The notes: generated by a model from the letters alone, not told the origin. Shown: positions 55,568 to 63,921, counted from the stretch's first letter. The stretch: 64,000 nt of DNA from Clostridia bacterium (GCA_017516445.1 JAFXCZ010000013.1:210416-274415); one strand, 5' to 3'. Numbers and translations: made by a program.

Positions 55568-56377
55568 GTGCAAAAATTAGGTATAAATATTGATGCACTA
55601 GAAGATTTTGCTTTAGCTCCACTAAAGCTGCCTAATTATGAGAACACTGTAAAAATGATTGCCGATTTAGGCTTCGGTGCAGTCTTTAGCGATATATCCT
55701 TTGGCGCTAAGACCGAAAAAATTGCTGAGCTTTGCAGTCAATATGCGCTCGAATATCAATTTGTTCACACTGTGTATAAGGGCATTAATAATATGTGGCT
55801 TGACAATATAGACGGCCAGCAAATGTTTGAAACCTTATTATCCAATATTGACAGCTGCAGCCGCGCAAATGTACCCATCGCGGTTGTGCATATTTCCTCG
55901 GGATTTACTCCGCCGCCAATTACACAACTCGGCATTGCCCGCTTTACAGCACTTGTAGAGCACGCACAAAATAAAAACGTAAAAATCGCATTTGAAAACC
56001 TGCGTGTTCCTAAATATTTAAAATGGGCTATGGACAACTTTAAGGAAAACGACTTTGTGGGTTTTTGTTGGGATATAGGCCACGAAAACTGCTTTACTAA
56101 GGGTATAGAATATATGTCACTTTACGGTGACAGACTGCTTTGCACCCATATTCACGATAATTATAAAAAGCTCGGCGGGGACCTGCATCTTATACCCTTT
56201 GACGGCAAAATTGATTACAAAAAAGCCGCCTTACACCTTAAAAAAAGCGATTATAACGGACCCCTAATGCTTGAGGTTTTTTCAAAAAACGAAATTTATA
56301 AAGACGTAACCGATATAGAATTTTTAACCAAAGCGTACAACGCGATTAAAAAATTCCAAAAACTAATACTTGACTGA
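55568..56377 (+). CDS. Sugar phosphate isomerase/epimerase-like TIM barrel
   Basis: This 269-residue protein is of the xylose-isomerase-like / AP endonuclease 2 superfamily. Metal-binding type motifs are spaced around the barrel: VVHISSG, IAFENLRVP, FCWDIGHENC, THIHDNYKKLGGDLHLIPFDG and LMLEVFSKNE. The GTG start follows GGAGG at 8 bases. It is eleven bases upstream of an LtaS-like gene, so the two are probably cotranscribed. Substrate unknown. Confidence 0.85.
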   Translation: MQKLGINIDALEDFALAPLKLPNYENTVKMIADLGFGAVFSDISFGAKTEKIAELCSQYALEYQFVHTVYKGINNMWLDNIDGQQMFETLLSNIDSCSRANVPIAVVHISSGFTPPPITQLGIARFTALVEHAQNKNVKIAFENLRVPKYLKWAMDNFKENDFVGFCWDIGHENCFTKGIEYMSLYGDRLLCTHIHDNYKKLGGDLHLIPFDGKIDYKKAALHLKKSDYNGPLMLEVFSKNEIYKDVTDIEFLTKAYNAIKKFQKLILD

Positions 56378-56388
56378 AGGCGCAATTA

Positions 56389-57834
56389 ATGCTTAAAAAA
56401 ACAATTAAAAACATATTAATAGTTATAGCTTTTTTTCTCAGCTTTACTGCCTTTTTCTCAGCAAAATGGTACATAGACGTATACGGTGATATTGGCTTTA
56501 GGTCTATTCTTTTTACCCTGTTTTCCTCTATGCAAGGCACCGCGGCTGAGCTTATTTACGATTGGCTTTTAAAGGGACTTTTGCCGTCGGTACTGTGTAC
56601 CGCGCTATTATCTGTGTTTTATTATTTAAACCTGAATATAAAAAAGGTTTTAAAAAAGGCAACCTGTATTTTACTGTGTATAAGTCTGTGGGCTTACGGT
56701 ATTTTTGTAACGGGTATTCCCTACTTTTTAATAGGCAACTTTTCTAAGACCGATATTTACGACAATTATTACGTCGCACCCGAAAACACCAAAATAACCT
56801 TTCCAAAGCAAAAGCAAAACCTTGTATATATTTTGCTTGAATCGATGGAAACCACATATTTTTCGGAAGCTGAGGGCGGCGGACTTGAGGAGAATGTTAT
56901 ACCAAGGCTTTATGATTTAGCAAAGGATAATACCAACTTTTCACATAATGACGGTATCGGCGGTTGGCAATTTATAACCAACACAAGCTGGACCTCTGCC
57001 GCAATTGTAGCGCAAACCTCGGGCGTTCCGCTTACAATGCCGATTAGAAAAACCGTTCCTAAAGCTAATAGCAATTTTCTGCCATCTATTACCACCTTAA
57101 GCGATATACTTCACCAAAACGGTTACACACAAACAGTTATGTTTGGCTCGATAGCCTCCTACGGAGGAAGACAAAACTACTTCGCACAGCACGGCACTGA
57201 CAAAATCCTCGATTACTCTACAGCTAAAAAGGAAGGCTTAATCCCCGAAGATTATTTCGTATGGTGGGGAATGGAGGATGAAAAGCTGTTTTCTTATGCC
57301 AAGCAGGAAATCACACAACTCGCAAACGGCGACAAGCCTTTCAGCTTCACTATGCTAACCGCTGATACTCACCACATTGCAGGCTACACCTGCCCCGACT
57401 GTGAGAGCAAATTCGATTCAAAATATAAAAATGTGCTTTCGTGCTCGTCAAATAAGGTTTGCGAATTTGTAGAATGGATAAAAACGCAACCGTTTTATGA
57501 AAACACCACTATTGTTGTAATAGGCGACCATTTAAGTATGGATGCACAGTTTTTTAAAGAAAATATGAAAAGCGGATACACAAGACGGGTTTATAACTGC
57601 TTTATAAATCCAAAAGCCACCGCCAAAAATCCTAAAAACAGGTGCTTTACTCCTATGGATATAATGCCTACAACACTGGCAGCTCTCGGCTGTGAAATTG
57701 AGGGCGAGCGCTTAGGTCTTGGCACAAACCTTTTTTCAAAAAGCCCCACCCTTGCCGAAAAATTAAGCCTTAAAAAGCTTAAAAAAGAAATTAATAAAAG
57801 CTCCGACTACTATATTGAAAACTTTATTAAATAG
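56389..57834 (+). CDS. LtaS/MdoB-family phosphoglycerol transferase
   Basis: This 481-residue protein has about three N-terminal transmembrane segments and an external sulfatase-fold domain from about residue 140. Active-site features: VYILLESMETT for the first metal ligand, NTSWTSAAIVAQTSG with the nucleophile threonine, MFGSIASYGGRQNYF, and VVIGDHLSMDAQFF for the second metal site. LtaS polymerises glycerophosphate from phosphatidylglycerol; MdoB-like members decorate glycans. It is shorter than LtaS of Bacillus, with fewer membrane helices. Pairing with a sugar isomerase hints at glycan modification. Confidence 0.87.
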   Translation: MLKKTIKNILIVIAFFLSFTAFFSAKWYIDVYGDIGFRSILFTLFSSMQGTAAELIYDWLLKGLLPSVLCTALLSVFYYLNLNIKKVLKKATCILLCISLWAYGIFVTGIPYFLIGNFSKTDIYDNYYVAPENTKITFPKQKQNLVYILLESMETTYFSEAEGGGLEENVIPRLYDLAKDNTNFSHNDGIGGWQFITNTSWTSAAIVAQTSGVPLTMPIRKTVPKANSNFLPSITTLSDILHQNGYTQTVMFGSIASYGGRQNYFAQHGTDKILDYSTAKKEGLIPEDYFVWWGMEDEKLFSYAKQEITQLANGDKPFSFTMLTADTHHIAGYTCPDCESKFDSKYKNVLSCSSNKVCEFVEWIKTQPFYENTTIVVIGDHLSMDAQFFKENMKSGYTRRVYNCFINPKATAKNPKNRCFTPMDIMPTTLAALGCEIEGERLGLGTNLFSKSPTLAEKLSLKKLKKEINKSSDYYIENFIK

Positions 57835-57836
57835 CA

Positions 57837-57865
57837 AAAGGCAGACTCGAACGAGTCTGCCTTTC
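57837..57865. terminator. Terminator between the LtaS-like gene and the spoIIID fragment
   Basis: AAAGGCAGACTCG and CGAGTCTGCCTTT form a strong hairpin immediately downstream of the LtaS-like stop, also next to the stop codon of the convergent spoIIID fragment. Confidence 0.8.
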
Positions 57866-58013
57866 AAATTCCCTTATACTTTTTTCTAGTTGCCATACCA
57901 CCGCGGATATGACGCTCCTGCTTGTTTTTTTCGAGTACCTCTTTCACCTGTCGGTACAACTGCGGATTATCATGCGATAGCCGCTCGGTGACATCCTTAT
58001 GTGTAGTTGTCAT
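57864..58013 (-). pseudogene. spoIIID: spoIIID 3' fragment (C-terminal 49 codons only)
   Basis: The minus strand encodes HKDVTERLSHDNPQLYRQV and KEVLEKNKQERHIRGGMATR, ending KKYKGI. This closely matches the C-terminal half of SpoIIID (compare HKDLTERLPEINPDLANEV and RHLRGGEATKLKY in Bacillus subtilis, recalled from memory). SpoIIID is the mother-cell sporulation regulator of about 80-95 residues. The first ~35 residues, including most of the helix-turn-helix, are missing. The homology stops exactly where the large serine recombinase gene ends, and the recombinase stop codon lies inside the spoIIID codons. The gene therefore appears to be split by insertion. The 5' half is not in the window. 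It could be restored by excision. Confidence 0.8.
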
Positions 58014-59532
58014 GTATTAGAACTGTTGAATCTAAACCAAGATCTCCAAATAACCGCAAATATATTTCTACATTGCCTTCTTTATCGACCTCTATTTTCT
58101 GAATAATCTTTTTAAGTTGCGCATTATTCATCTGTCGGACATCTGCAATATCAGCAACTTCTTTGAAAGTATTATTTAAAATAGATTCCAACTGCTCGCC
58201 TTTAGTCAAATGATAAGATACCATTTTAAGTTCATTTTCAAGTCTTTGAATTTCTTTTTTGCTTCCGCCTATCTTTTCATTCAGTTCTTCTCTTGTAATC
58301 AAATCATCGGTATACATATCCATATACTTCTGTCGCACATTTTGTAATTTCGCAAGTTGTATTTTCAAATCCTTTTCATAAGAAATATTCTCGTCCTTTG
58401 CCTTATACACCTTTTGAAATTCATCTACAACATATTTTATAACATTCTTTTTCTGTGTTAAAAGTTGCGAAAAGTAATTCTGCAACACTTCAATAAGCTC
58501 ATTTTCGTCTACAGTCACAGCATTAGGACAACTATCCGCACCCTTACCGTTATGACCCGAGCATACCCATTTAACATATGTATTCTTATATTGTCTGACA
58601 CTTCGTCTGAAAGACCATCCACAATCCTTACACTTAATAATTGTAGAAAACAGATGCAGATTGCTATGACGAGTTTTATCTAATTTAAATTTCTTTCCCC
58701 GTTCTTTCATTATTTGCTGTACCTTTTCAAACAATTCGGGTTCTATTATTCGAAGTTCCGGCTTTTCAACTACCATCCATTCGGTTTCATCTCGCTCTGC
58801 CCGTCTGCCCGTAAGAAAATCTGCCACTTCTTCCTTACCATTAATAATTTTTCCTGTATATAACTCATTAGTAAGAATTCGACAAATGGCGTTCTGGCTC
58901 CAATTACAATCACGCTTTGTCTTTATTTTTTGTTCATTAAGCATATTAGAAATTTTAGCGGCGCCATACCCATCATTCGCATACCAACTAAATATTTTTC
59001 TTACAACATCTGCTTCCGATTCATTTATTGTCAAATTGAAATAATCTCCCAATATTTTATCATACCCGAACACAATATTAGGTACTCGACCCTTTTCGGC
59101 ATTTATCTTTTTGCCAAATTTAACCCTTTTTGAAGTATTCGCACTTTCTTCCTGTGCTAATGCTCCAAAAATAGTAAGCACAAACTCACTGTTACCCATA
59201 CTTGTCATATTAGCAGTTAAAAACTGTGTTTCAATACCTAACGATTTTAACTTGCGTATATTTTGAAGCAGGTCAACAGTATTACGTGCAAAACGGGAAA
59301 TATCTTTAACCACAACCATATCAAAAATACCCGACTCCGCATCAGACATCATTTGTAAAAATTGTTTGCGGTTTTTTATCTTAGTTCCAGATAACCCTTC
59401 GTCTGCATATAACCGTACAAGTGTATCGCCTGTTCTCTTAGTATATTCAGAAAAAAATTGTTTCTGCGCCTCTAACGAATTTAGTTGGTCTTCCTTGTCA
59501 GTTGAAACTCTGCAATAAGCTGCTATATTCAT
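57997..59532 (-). CDS. Large serine recombinase (site-specific integrase/excisionase)
   Basis: This 511-residue protein has an N-terminal resolvase domain: AAYCRVSTDKEDQLNSLEAQ with the catalytic serine near residue 10, then DEGLSGTKIKNR, KDISRFARN and NSEFVLTIFGALAQEES. The recombinase DNA-binding domain follows (residues ~160-260). A zinc ribbon comes next (CKDCGWSFRR...CSGHNGKGADSC), then a coiled coil and a short C-terminal domain. It is of the type found in phages, Tn4451-like elements and skin (SpoIVCA). Its last codons overlap the spoIIID fragment by 17 bases. ATG is preceded by AAGGAG; a TTGACT-17-TAAGAT promoter lies at 59601-59573. Confidence 0.95.
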   Translation of the reverse strand: MNIAAYCRVSTDKEDQLNSLEAQKQFFSEYTKRTGDTLVRLYADEGLSGTKIKNRKQFLQMMSDAESGIFDMVVVKDISRFARNTVDLLQNIRKLKSLGIETQFLTANMTSMGNSEFVLTIFGALAQEESANTSKRVKFGKKINAEKGRVPNIVFGYDKILGDYFNLTINESEADVVRKIFSWYANDGYGAAKISNMLNEQKIKTKRDCNWSQNAICRILTNELYTGKIINGKEEVADFLTGRRAERDETEWMVVEKPELRIIEPELFEKVQQIMKERGKKFKLDKTRHSNLHLFSTIIKCKDCGWSFRRSVRQYKNTYVKWVCSGHNGKGADSCPNAVTVDENELIEVLQNYFSQLLTQKKNVIKYVVDEFQKVYKAKDENISYEKDLKIQLAKLQNVRQKYMDMYTDDLITREELNEKIGGSKKEIQRLENELKMVSYHLTKGEQLESILNNTFKEVADIADVRQMNNAQLKKIIQKIEVDKEGNVEIYLRLFGDLGLDSTVLIHDNYT

Positions 59533-59572
59533 TTTTTCTCCTTATGTTACTTCATTATTGTCTGTTACTACT

Positions 59573-59601
59573 ATCTTATAATAAGTAACTGTTTTAGTCA
59601 A
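59573..59601 (-). promoter_or_regulatory. Probable promoter of the serine recombinase
   Basis: TTGACT at 59601-59596 and TAAGAT at 59578-59573, 17-base spacer, about 40 bases upstream of the recombinase start. Confidence 0.5.
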
Positions 59602-59626
59602 GAAAAATTTTCATAACACCATTAAA

Positions 59627-59652
59627 CAGCCGTCCGAAAATTCGGACGGCTG
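59627..59652 (-). terminator. Hairpin after the 50-residue ORF
   Basis: Perfect 11-base arms CAGCCGTCCGA and TCGGACGGCTG with an AAAT loop. The T-tract on the minus strand is only three bases, so it may be a weak terminator or a structured site for a recombinase. Confidence 0.55.
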
Positions 59653-59655
59653 TAT

Positions 59656-59808
59656 TTATACGCTATTCTCTTTATGCACGGCTGTTTCTTTAATTGCTTC
59701 TTCCACTTTTGACAAACCCGAATCTATAAAAACTTTGAGTATGTAATCTGCTGATTTTTCGGGTGTATTTGGATTATGAAAAGTATATTTTAATTTCGGT
59801 TGTTTCAC
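59656..59808 (-). CDS. Small recombinase-associated ORF (50 residues)
   Basis: A GTG-started ORF of 50 codons opens KQPKLKYTFHNPNTPEKSAD and continues with a helix YILKVFIDSGLSKVEEAIKE. Short ORFs opening in this way (KYTFHNPNTPE) are, from memory, common next to recombinases in Firmicutes mobile elements, so it is likely real. It sits between the tyrosine recombinase and the serine recombinase, all on the minus strand. Possible roles are an excision factor or recombinase accessory, but none is shown. Confidence 0.6.
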   Translation of the reverse strand: MKQPKLKYTFHNPNTPEKSADYILKVFIDSGLSKVEEAIKETAVHKENSV

Positions 59809-59878
59809 AACTTCTTACACCCACCTTTCCTAAAAATTTCTTACAGTCAATTATATGAAACATATTATCAAAATAGAC

Positions 59879-60835
59879 CTATCTTATTTTCATAGCAAGA
59901 TATCTTCTTGTAGTGCTTCTACGGTTATGTCCAAGGTTGCGCGACACCTTTGCTTCTGCATCAAAGCCTTGGGCTTTATAATAGTTGTAGCACCACTGTG
60001 CATAGGAATAGCGAAGTCCATGCCAAGTAAGTTCTTTGCTGTGTGGTTTAAATCCCTTTGCGTTGATATTCTCTCTATCAGGCGTAGTGAACTTGTGCCT
60101 ATGGTTACGAAGCCAATGCTCCATTCTTTTCTCGGTATCGGCAGGACCGTATTTACGGCTCTCGCTAATAACAAACTCACCAGGCTGCATACCTTTCTTT
60201 TCGCACTTAGCAACAAGATCTACGAGCACCTTCCTTTGACCTTCTAAATCTATAGGAATATGTCTCGGTCTGCCGCCCTTGCCACTTCTTATATGAAGCT
60301 CGCCTGCAAAGATTGCTTTTTTAACATCCTCCAGTCTTAGACTACAAGCCTCGCTGATTCTAAGACCAAAGTTCAAAGCAATATCAACAAAATCACAAAT
60401 GTAAAACTTTCCTTGCTTTTTAGCCTCGGCTTTACACCCTTCAATATCAGTCGGATATATCCAACCGCGATTAACAGTTCCATTTGTACGCTTATCTAAA
60501 CTTAGTTTAGAATTTTCAGGCAGTTTATTTTTACTGCCTGATAGGTTGTGTGCAAACCTTATAGCAGAAATACGGGATATAATTGTAGCCGGTGCCAAAT
60601 CTCTCGACTGCATATACTCCACATAATCCACAAGGTGCTTTGCTCTTACGTTGGCAATACTTTGTATTCCGTAATTATCGGATACATAATAATAAAATTG
60701 CCGTACATTACATTCATAGGTGTGCCGTGTGGATGCACCGTTGTGGTTAGTTGTTCTAAACACCTTGTCAATTTGCGGATCAATATTTCGCCTGTTATTA
60801 ATTTGCTTTTCTGTTAAATGTTCTTCATATTTCAT
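59879..60835 (-). CDS. Tyrosine recombinase (phage-integrase family)
   Basis: This 318-residue protein has a core-binding domain (residues ~30-120, with TRHTYECNVRQFYYYVSDNYG) and a catalytic domain. Catalytic residues in order: R in LNFGLRISEACSLRL, K in SGKGGRPRHIP, H-x-x-R in LTWHGLRYSYA, H in RNLGHNRRSTTRRYL, with the tyrosine nucleophile in RRYLA. The chain ends a few residues after the tyrosine, as is normal. The start follows GAGGAG. It lies upstream of the serine recombinase in the same orientation, which is unusual: two unrelated recombinases within 3 kb. Confidence 0.92.
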   Translation of the reverse strand: MKYEEHLTEKQINNRRNIDPQIDKVFRTTNHNGASTRHTYECNVRQFYYYVSDNYGIQSIANVRAKHLVDYVEYMQSRDLAPATIISRISAIRFAHNLSGSKNKLPENSKLSLDKRTNGTVNRGWIYPTDIEGCKAEAKKQGKFYICDFVDIALNFGLRISEACSLRLEDVKKAIFAGELHIRSGKGGRPRHIPIDLEGQRKVLVDLVAKCEKKGMQPGEFVISESRKYGPADTEKRMEHWLRNHRHKFTTPDRENINAKGFKPHSKELTWHGLRYSYAQWCYNYYKAQGFDAEAKVSRNLGHNRRSTTRRYLAMKIR

Positions 60836-61068
60836 GATAAATTCTCCTCTAAGTTTTTACCGTCGAATGTACGGTATATAAAACTTGTAGAAAATTAAAA
60901 TCATTTCCAAGAAAACAATATTTTTTGAAAAAGCACTAATCAAATAACAAAGATCAAGAAAATCGACTATATTTATGAGTGCGCTTTTAGTATTAGAGTA
61001 ATAACTTCACTCAATCGCGTTTTCCCAACTACTTTATTAATATTATAAATTTTTTATATTTTAAATTC
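60836..61068. other. Intergenic region with a short inverted repeat
   Basis: AT-rich divergent gap between the tyrosine recombinase and an AlbA_2-type gene. The only structures seen are TACCGT-CGAATGT-ACGGTA (60858-60876), which overlaps the likely recombinase promoter region and could be an operator, and a plus-strand promoter just after it. No ORF with a ribosome site was found. Confidence 0.4.
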
Positions 61069-61097
61069 TTGATATTATCATTCAAAAGGAATATAAT
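61069..61097 (+). promoter_or_regulatory. Promoter of the AlbA_2-type gene
   Basis: TTGATA at 61069-61074 and perfect TATAAT at 61092-61097, 17-base spacer, 36 bases before the start codon. Confidence 0.65.
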
Positions 61098-61133
61098 GTA
61101 ATAAAAGAAAATTTATAGAAAGGATAACGATAA

Positions 61134-62627
61134 ATGCTAGACTTTTCAAATCTGAATAAATACCGCGAAAACAATCGTATAGAAGTTAAAAAAGCTCAGG
61201 GCGGACTCCCCCAAAGCATTTGGGAAACTTATTCTGCATTTGCAAATACTCTCGGTGGCATAATCCTTTTAGGTGTTGAAGAACTTTCTGACAAAACATT
61301 TAATCCTATCGGTCTTTCAAACCCCGAAAAAATTGAAAAGGAATTTTGGGATATCATAAACAATTCTAAAAAAGTTAACACAAATATCCTAACTTCAAAA
61401 AATGTTTATATAAAAAATATTAATAATAAGAATATTCTTATAATTGAAGTTCCCAAAGCAAAACGCTATGATAAACCTATTTATATAGACGGCAATCCCA
61501 TAACAGGAAGCTACCGAAGAAACGGTGAGGGTGACTATCACTGTTCTGAAAATGAAGTCAAATCAATGACACGTGATGCATCCTACAAAACACAGGATAT
61601 GCTGGTCTTGAACGAAATGACAACCGATGTTTTTAATTTTGAAAGTGTACGTAATTATCGTATGCGCATGAAAAATCTTAGACCAGGTCATGTTTGGGAA
61701 GCGCTCGAAGATTTAGATTTTCTTTATCGTCTCGGCGCTGCTGACAAAGGCGAAGACGGAAAACTCCATCCTACTGCTGCAGGACTTCTGATGTTCGGCA
61801 ACGAATATGAAATCGTAAAAGAATTTCCCCACTTTTTTCTTGATTACCAAGAACAATATAGTAATAACACAGATATTCGCTGGACTGACCGTATCTTCTC
61901 TTCATCAGGCGATTGGAGTGGAAACTTACACGACTTCTTTTTCCACACATATAACAAACTGACATTTGATTTAAAGAAACCGTTTAAAATAGAAAACGGT
62001 ACACGTGTTGACGAAACACCCATCCATACCGCTTTAAGAGAAGCACCTGCAAACAGTTTAATAAATGCCGATTATTACGGTTCGCGTGGATTAGTTGTAA
62101 TTAAAACACCCGATGCTATAACTATCTCAAACCCCGGAAGTTTTAGAATTGAGTTAGATGAAGCAAAAAGTGGTGGCATCTCCGACCCAAGGAATGCTTC
62201 TCTAATGAAAATGTTCAATCTTATAAATATTGGCGAACGAGCAGGAAGCGGTATCCCTACAATTTATCATACATGGATAGAACACGGTTGGTCTGAACCT
62301 ATTATATCAGAAGAATTCGACCCTGCACGCACAACACTAACATTGTTTATCCAAAATACTATTGTCACAAAACCGCCGATAAAAACCGCCGATAAAAAAC
62401 CGCCGATAAAAACCGCCGATAAAATCATCCATTCAAAAACAGCAATGCAATATGAGCTTATCGTAAGCCACTTGACAACTAATGTGACGGCAACTTCATC
62501 AGAACTTGCTGAATTAATAAATGTAAAAAATTCTCGTATAAAAGAAATTTTACGAGAACTTATTGCAAAAGAAATTATTATTGCAAATGGTTCAAACCGC
62601 AACAGAACGTATTCGCTCAAAAGTTAA
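61134..62627 (+). CDS. AlbA_2/Schlafen-type DNA-binding ATP-binding regulator
   Basis: This 497-residue protein begins with the AlbA_2 domain (ENNRIEVKKAQGGLPQSIWE, AFANTLGGIILLGVEE). A linking region and a GHKL-like ATPase segment follow (REAPANSLINADYYGSRGL, GERAGSGIPTIY). A short winged helix at the C-terminus (VTATSSELAELINVKNSRIKE) completes it. Such proteins are common on mobile elements and near defence loci; they are thought to act as regulators or helicase-like proteins. Between the ATPase part and the winged helix is a four-fold KPPIKTADK-like repeat. The start follows GAAAGGA. It is cotranscribed, if at all, only with itself: a hairpin follows. Confidence 0.85.
   Translation: MLDFSNLNKYRENNRIEVKKAQGGLPQSIWETYSAFANTLGGIILLGVEELSDKTFNPIGLSNPEKIEKEFWDIINNSKKVNTNILTSKNVYIKNINNKNILIIEVPKAKRYDKPIYIDGNPITGSYRRNGEGDYHCSENEVKSMTRDASYKTQDMLVLNEMTTDVFNFESVRNYRMRMKNLRPGHVWEALEDLDFLYRLGAADKGEDGKLHPTAAGLLMFGNEYEIVKEFPHFFLDYQEQYSNNTDIRWTDRIFSSSGDWSGNLHDFFFHTYNKLTFDLKKPFKIENGTRVDETPIHTALREAPANSLINADYYGSRGLVVIKTPDAITISNPGSFRIELDEAKSGGISDPRNASLMKMFNLINIGERAGSGIPTIYHTWIEHGWSEPIISEEFDPARTTLTLFIQNTIVTKPPIKTADKKPPIKTADKIIHSKTAMQYELIVSHLTTNVTATSSELAELINVKNSRIKEILRELIAKEIIIANGSNRNRTYSLKS
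62371..62424 (+). repeat. Short tandem repeat inside the AlbA_2-type gene
   Basis: Four copies of ACCGCCGATAAAA separated by zero or one extra A, encoding repeated KPPIKTADK/KTADK units. The repeat unit alternates between 13 and 14 bases, so gain or loss of one unit would shift the frame and remove the C-terminal winged helix. Confidence 0.8.
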
Positions 62628-62630
62628 TCT

Positions 62631-62660
62631 AAAACCGCCTTTAATAAGGCGGTTTTTAGT
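62631..62660 (+). terminator. Terminator after the AlbA_2-type gene
   Basis: AAAACCGCCTT and AAGGCGGTTTT with a TAAT loop, followed by TAG. The arms reuse the ACCGCC sequence of the internal repeat. Confidence 0.8.
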
Positions 62661-62729
62661 ATAAATTTAGTATTATAGTATTGCGTATTACTCAACCGAA
62701 TGTTAAAATAAATATAGGGAGTGATTTAT

Positions 62730-63533
62730 GTGGAAAAACAAGTAATGATTGCACTTGACCATAATATTTATAATCATCTGCAAACCGTACTAAAAGCTAC
62801 CGGTGAAAATGTTAATACGGTTATGGAAAATCTTATCAAAGTATATTTAAAGGAATATTTTGAAGAAGCTGCCAAGGAATGTGAAACAGATATTAAGCTC
62901 ACTAAAAACAATATTGGTGGAAAGGCGGCTCGCAAATTGCCTCGTTGGGCTGAAAGCAAAGACCTTAATACACATAAAATTATTCGTGCCTTCCTGCTAT
63001 TAGAGGATAAACATAAGAATGTAACTCTGGGTATGCTCAAAGATGCTTGTAACGATAAGACTCGTACTGATATTTATGTGCCAAAATTTAATATAAATTT
63101 TGCTCAAATGAAATTAGATACTGAAAAAAGTCTCGGTAAAGTATTTATCGAAAAAGACGGTTATGTTCGCATATCGCCCGATATTCGCAAACATATAACT
63201 AAGCTTAAGGACAAATTTGCGCCTGAATTGACTGAGAAGGAAAATAATATAGATTTTTCGTCATTAACTGTTCCTGAGCTTGTGAAAGGTCATTTCATTC
63301 AAATACTGCAGTCTGACAAGGTAACCCAAGATGAAATCGACTGGCTATGCACAAAAGGGGCTGCAGAACACTTTAATATTGATTCAACAATATTAGTCAA
63401 AGCAGATAAAAGCCAACCCGACAACTACTATTCAAAGAAAATTTCTAAATACGGTCAGGAATATTATCTTGCTGCAAACTGGACAAAGCGTTCTCGCAAA
63501 CAGCTTATTGAGTGGATTGACAAATACATTTAA
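62730..63533 (+). CDS. Unknown element-borne protein with possible N-terminal ribbon-helix-helix
   Basis: About 267 residues. The N-terminus (EKQVMIALDHNIYNHLQTVL, then VMENLIKVYLKEYFEE) has the strand-helix-helix pattern of ribbon-helix-helix DNA-binding proteins. The rest is basic and helical, with a domain around KVFIEKDGYVRISPDIRKHI and a C-terminal YYLAANWTKRSRKQLIEWID. No family is recognised. GTG at 62730 is preferred because AGGGAG lies 8 bases upstream; a GTG at 62721 overlaps that site. It lies downstream of the AlbA_2-type gene in the same direction, behind a terminator. Confidence 0.65.
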   Translation: MEKQVMIALDHNIYNHLQTVLKATGENVNTVMENLIKVYLKEYFEEAAKECETDIKLTKNNIGGKAARKLPRWAESKDLNTHKIIRAFLLLEDKHKNVTLGMLKDACNDKTRTDIYVPKFNINFAQMKLDTEKSLGKVFIEKDGYVRISPDIRKHITKLKDKFAPELTEKENNIDFSSLTVPELVKGHFIQILQSDKVTQDEIDWLCTKGAAEHFNIDSTILVKADKSQPDNYYSKKISKYGQEYYLAANWTKRSRKQLIEWIDKYI

Positions 63534-63615
63534 TTTATTGACGAAAATTATATTTTTAGCCGTAAATAAATTTGGCGGATTTATTTACGAAAATTTTTAA
63601 TTATAAAAAAATTTT

Positions 63616-63649
63616 GGCTCCCACAGACTGATTCCAGTCTATGGGAGCC
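63616..63649 (-). terminator. Terminator-like hairpin of a minus-strand unit entering from the right
   Basis: GGCTCCCACAGACTG pairs with CAGTCTATGGGAGCC (one mismatch) around an ATTC loop. On the minus strand it is followed by AAAATTTTTTT, as in a rho-independent terminator for transcription from beyond the window. Confidence 0.7.
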
Positions 63650-63650
63650 G

Positions 63651-63921
63651 TTCTATAAATGATAGTCATCTTTCCCGCGCTCATTTCGAAACGATAGTCA
63701 TCAATCATATCAAAAAGATAGGATAGATTCTTTATGGGATTATTGCAGATGTGGGTACATCCACTTTATATATCTTTGATTACTCTTATAAGATTCTGTT
63801 AGGAGCATTTCAAAAAGATAATCATATTTTCATACTAAGCACCGACAGTTAATTTCAAAAAGAATTTCGAAACGAGTTCTCTCAAAATGAACATCATATT
63901 TCTTTCAAAACGAGTATCATA
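63651..63921. repeat. Degenerate array of ~20-base repeats
   Basis: Six to eight imperfect copies of a unit close to ATTTCGAAACGATAGTCATC, for example at 63651-63670, 63683-63702, 63807-63826, 63864-63881, 63880-63899 and 63902-63921. Spacing is irregular and no cas gene is near. On the minus strand each copy begins ATGATnnTCnTTTTGAAA. The 63534-64000 stretch otherwise has no supported gene. Confidence 0.6.

Noticed and set aside
63601-63708. 35-codon minus-strand ORF beginning MIDDYRFEMSAGKMTIIYRT
   Set aside because: It looks protein-like at first but runs through a strong terminator hairpin before its stop codon, and overlaps the repeat array. It could be the remnant of a gene, but this cannot be supported.
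63651-63921. CRISPR array
   Set aside because: Copies are degenerate and unevenly spaced, with no uniform spacers and no cas genes.
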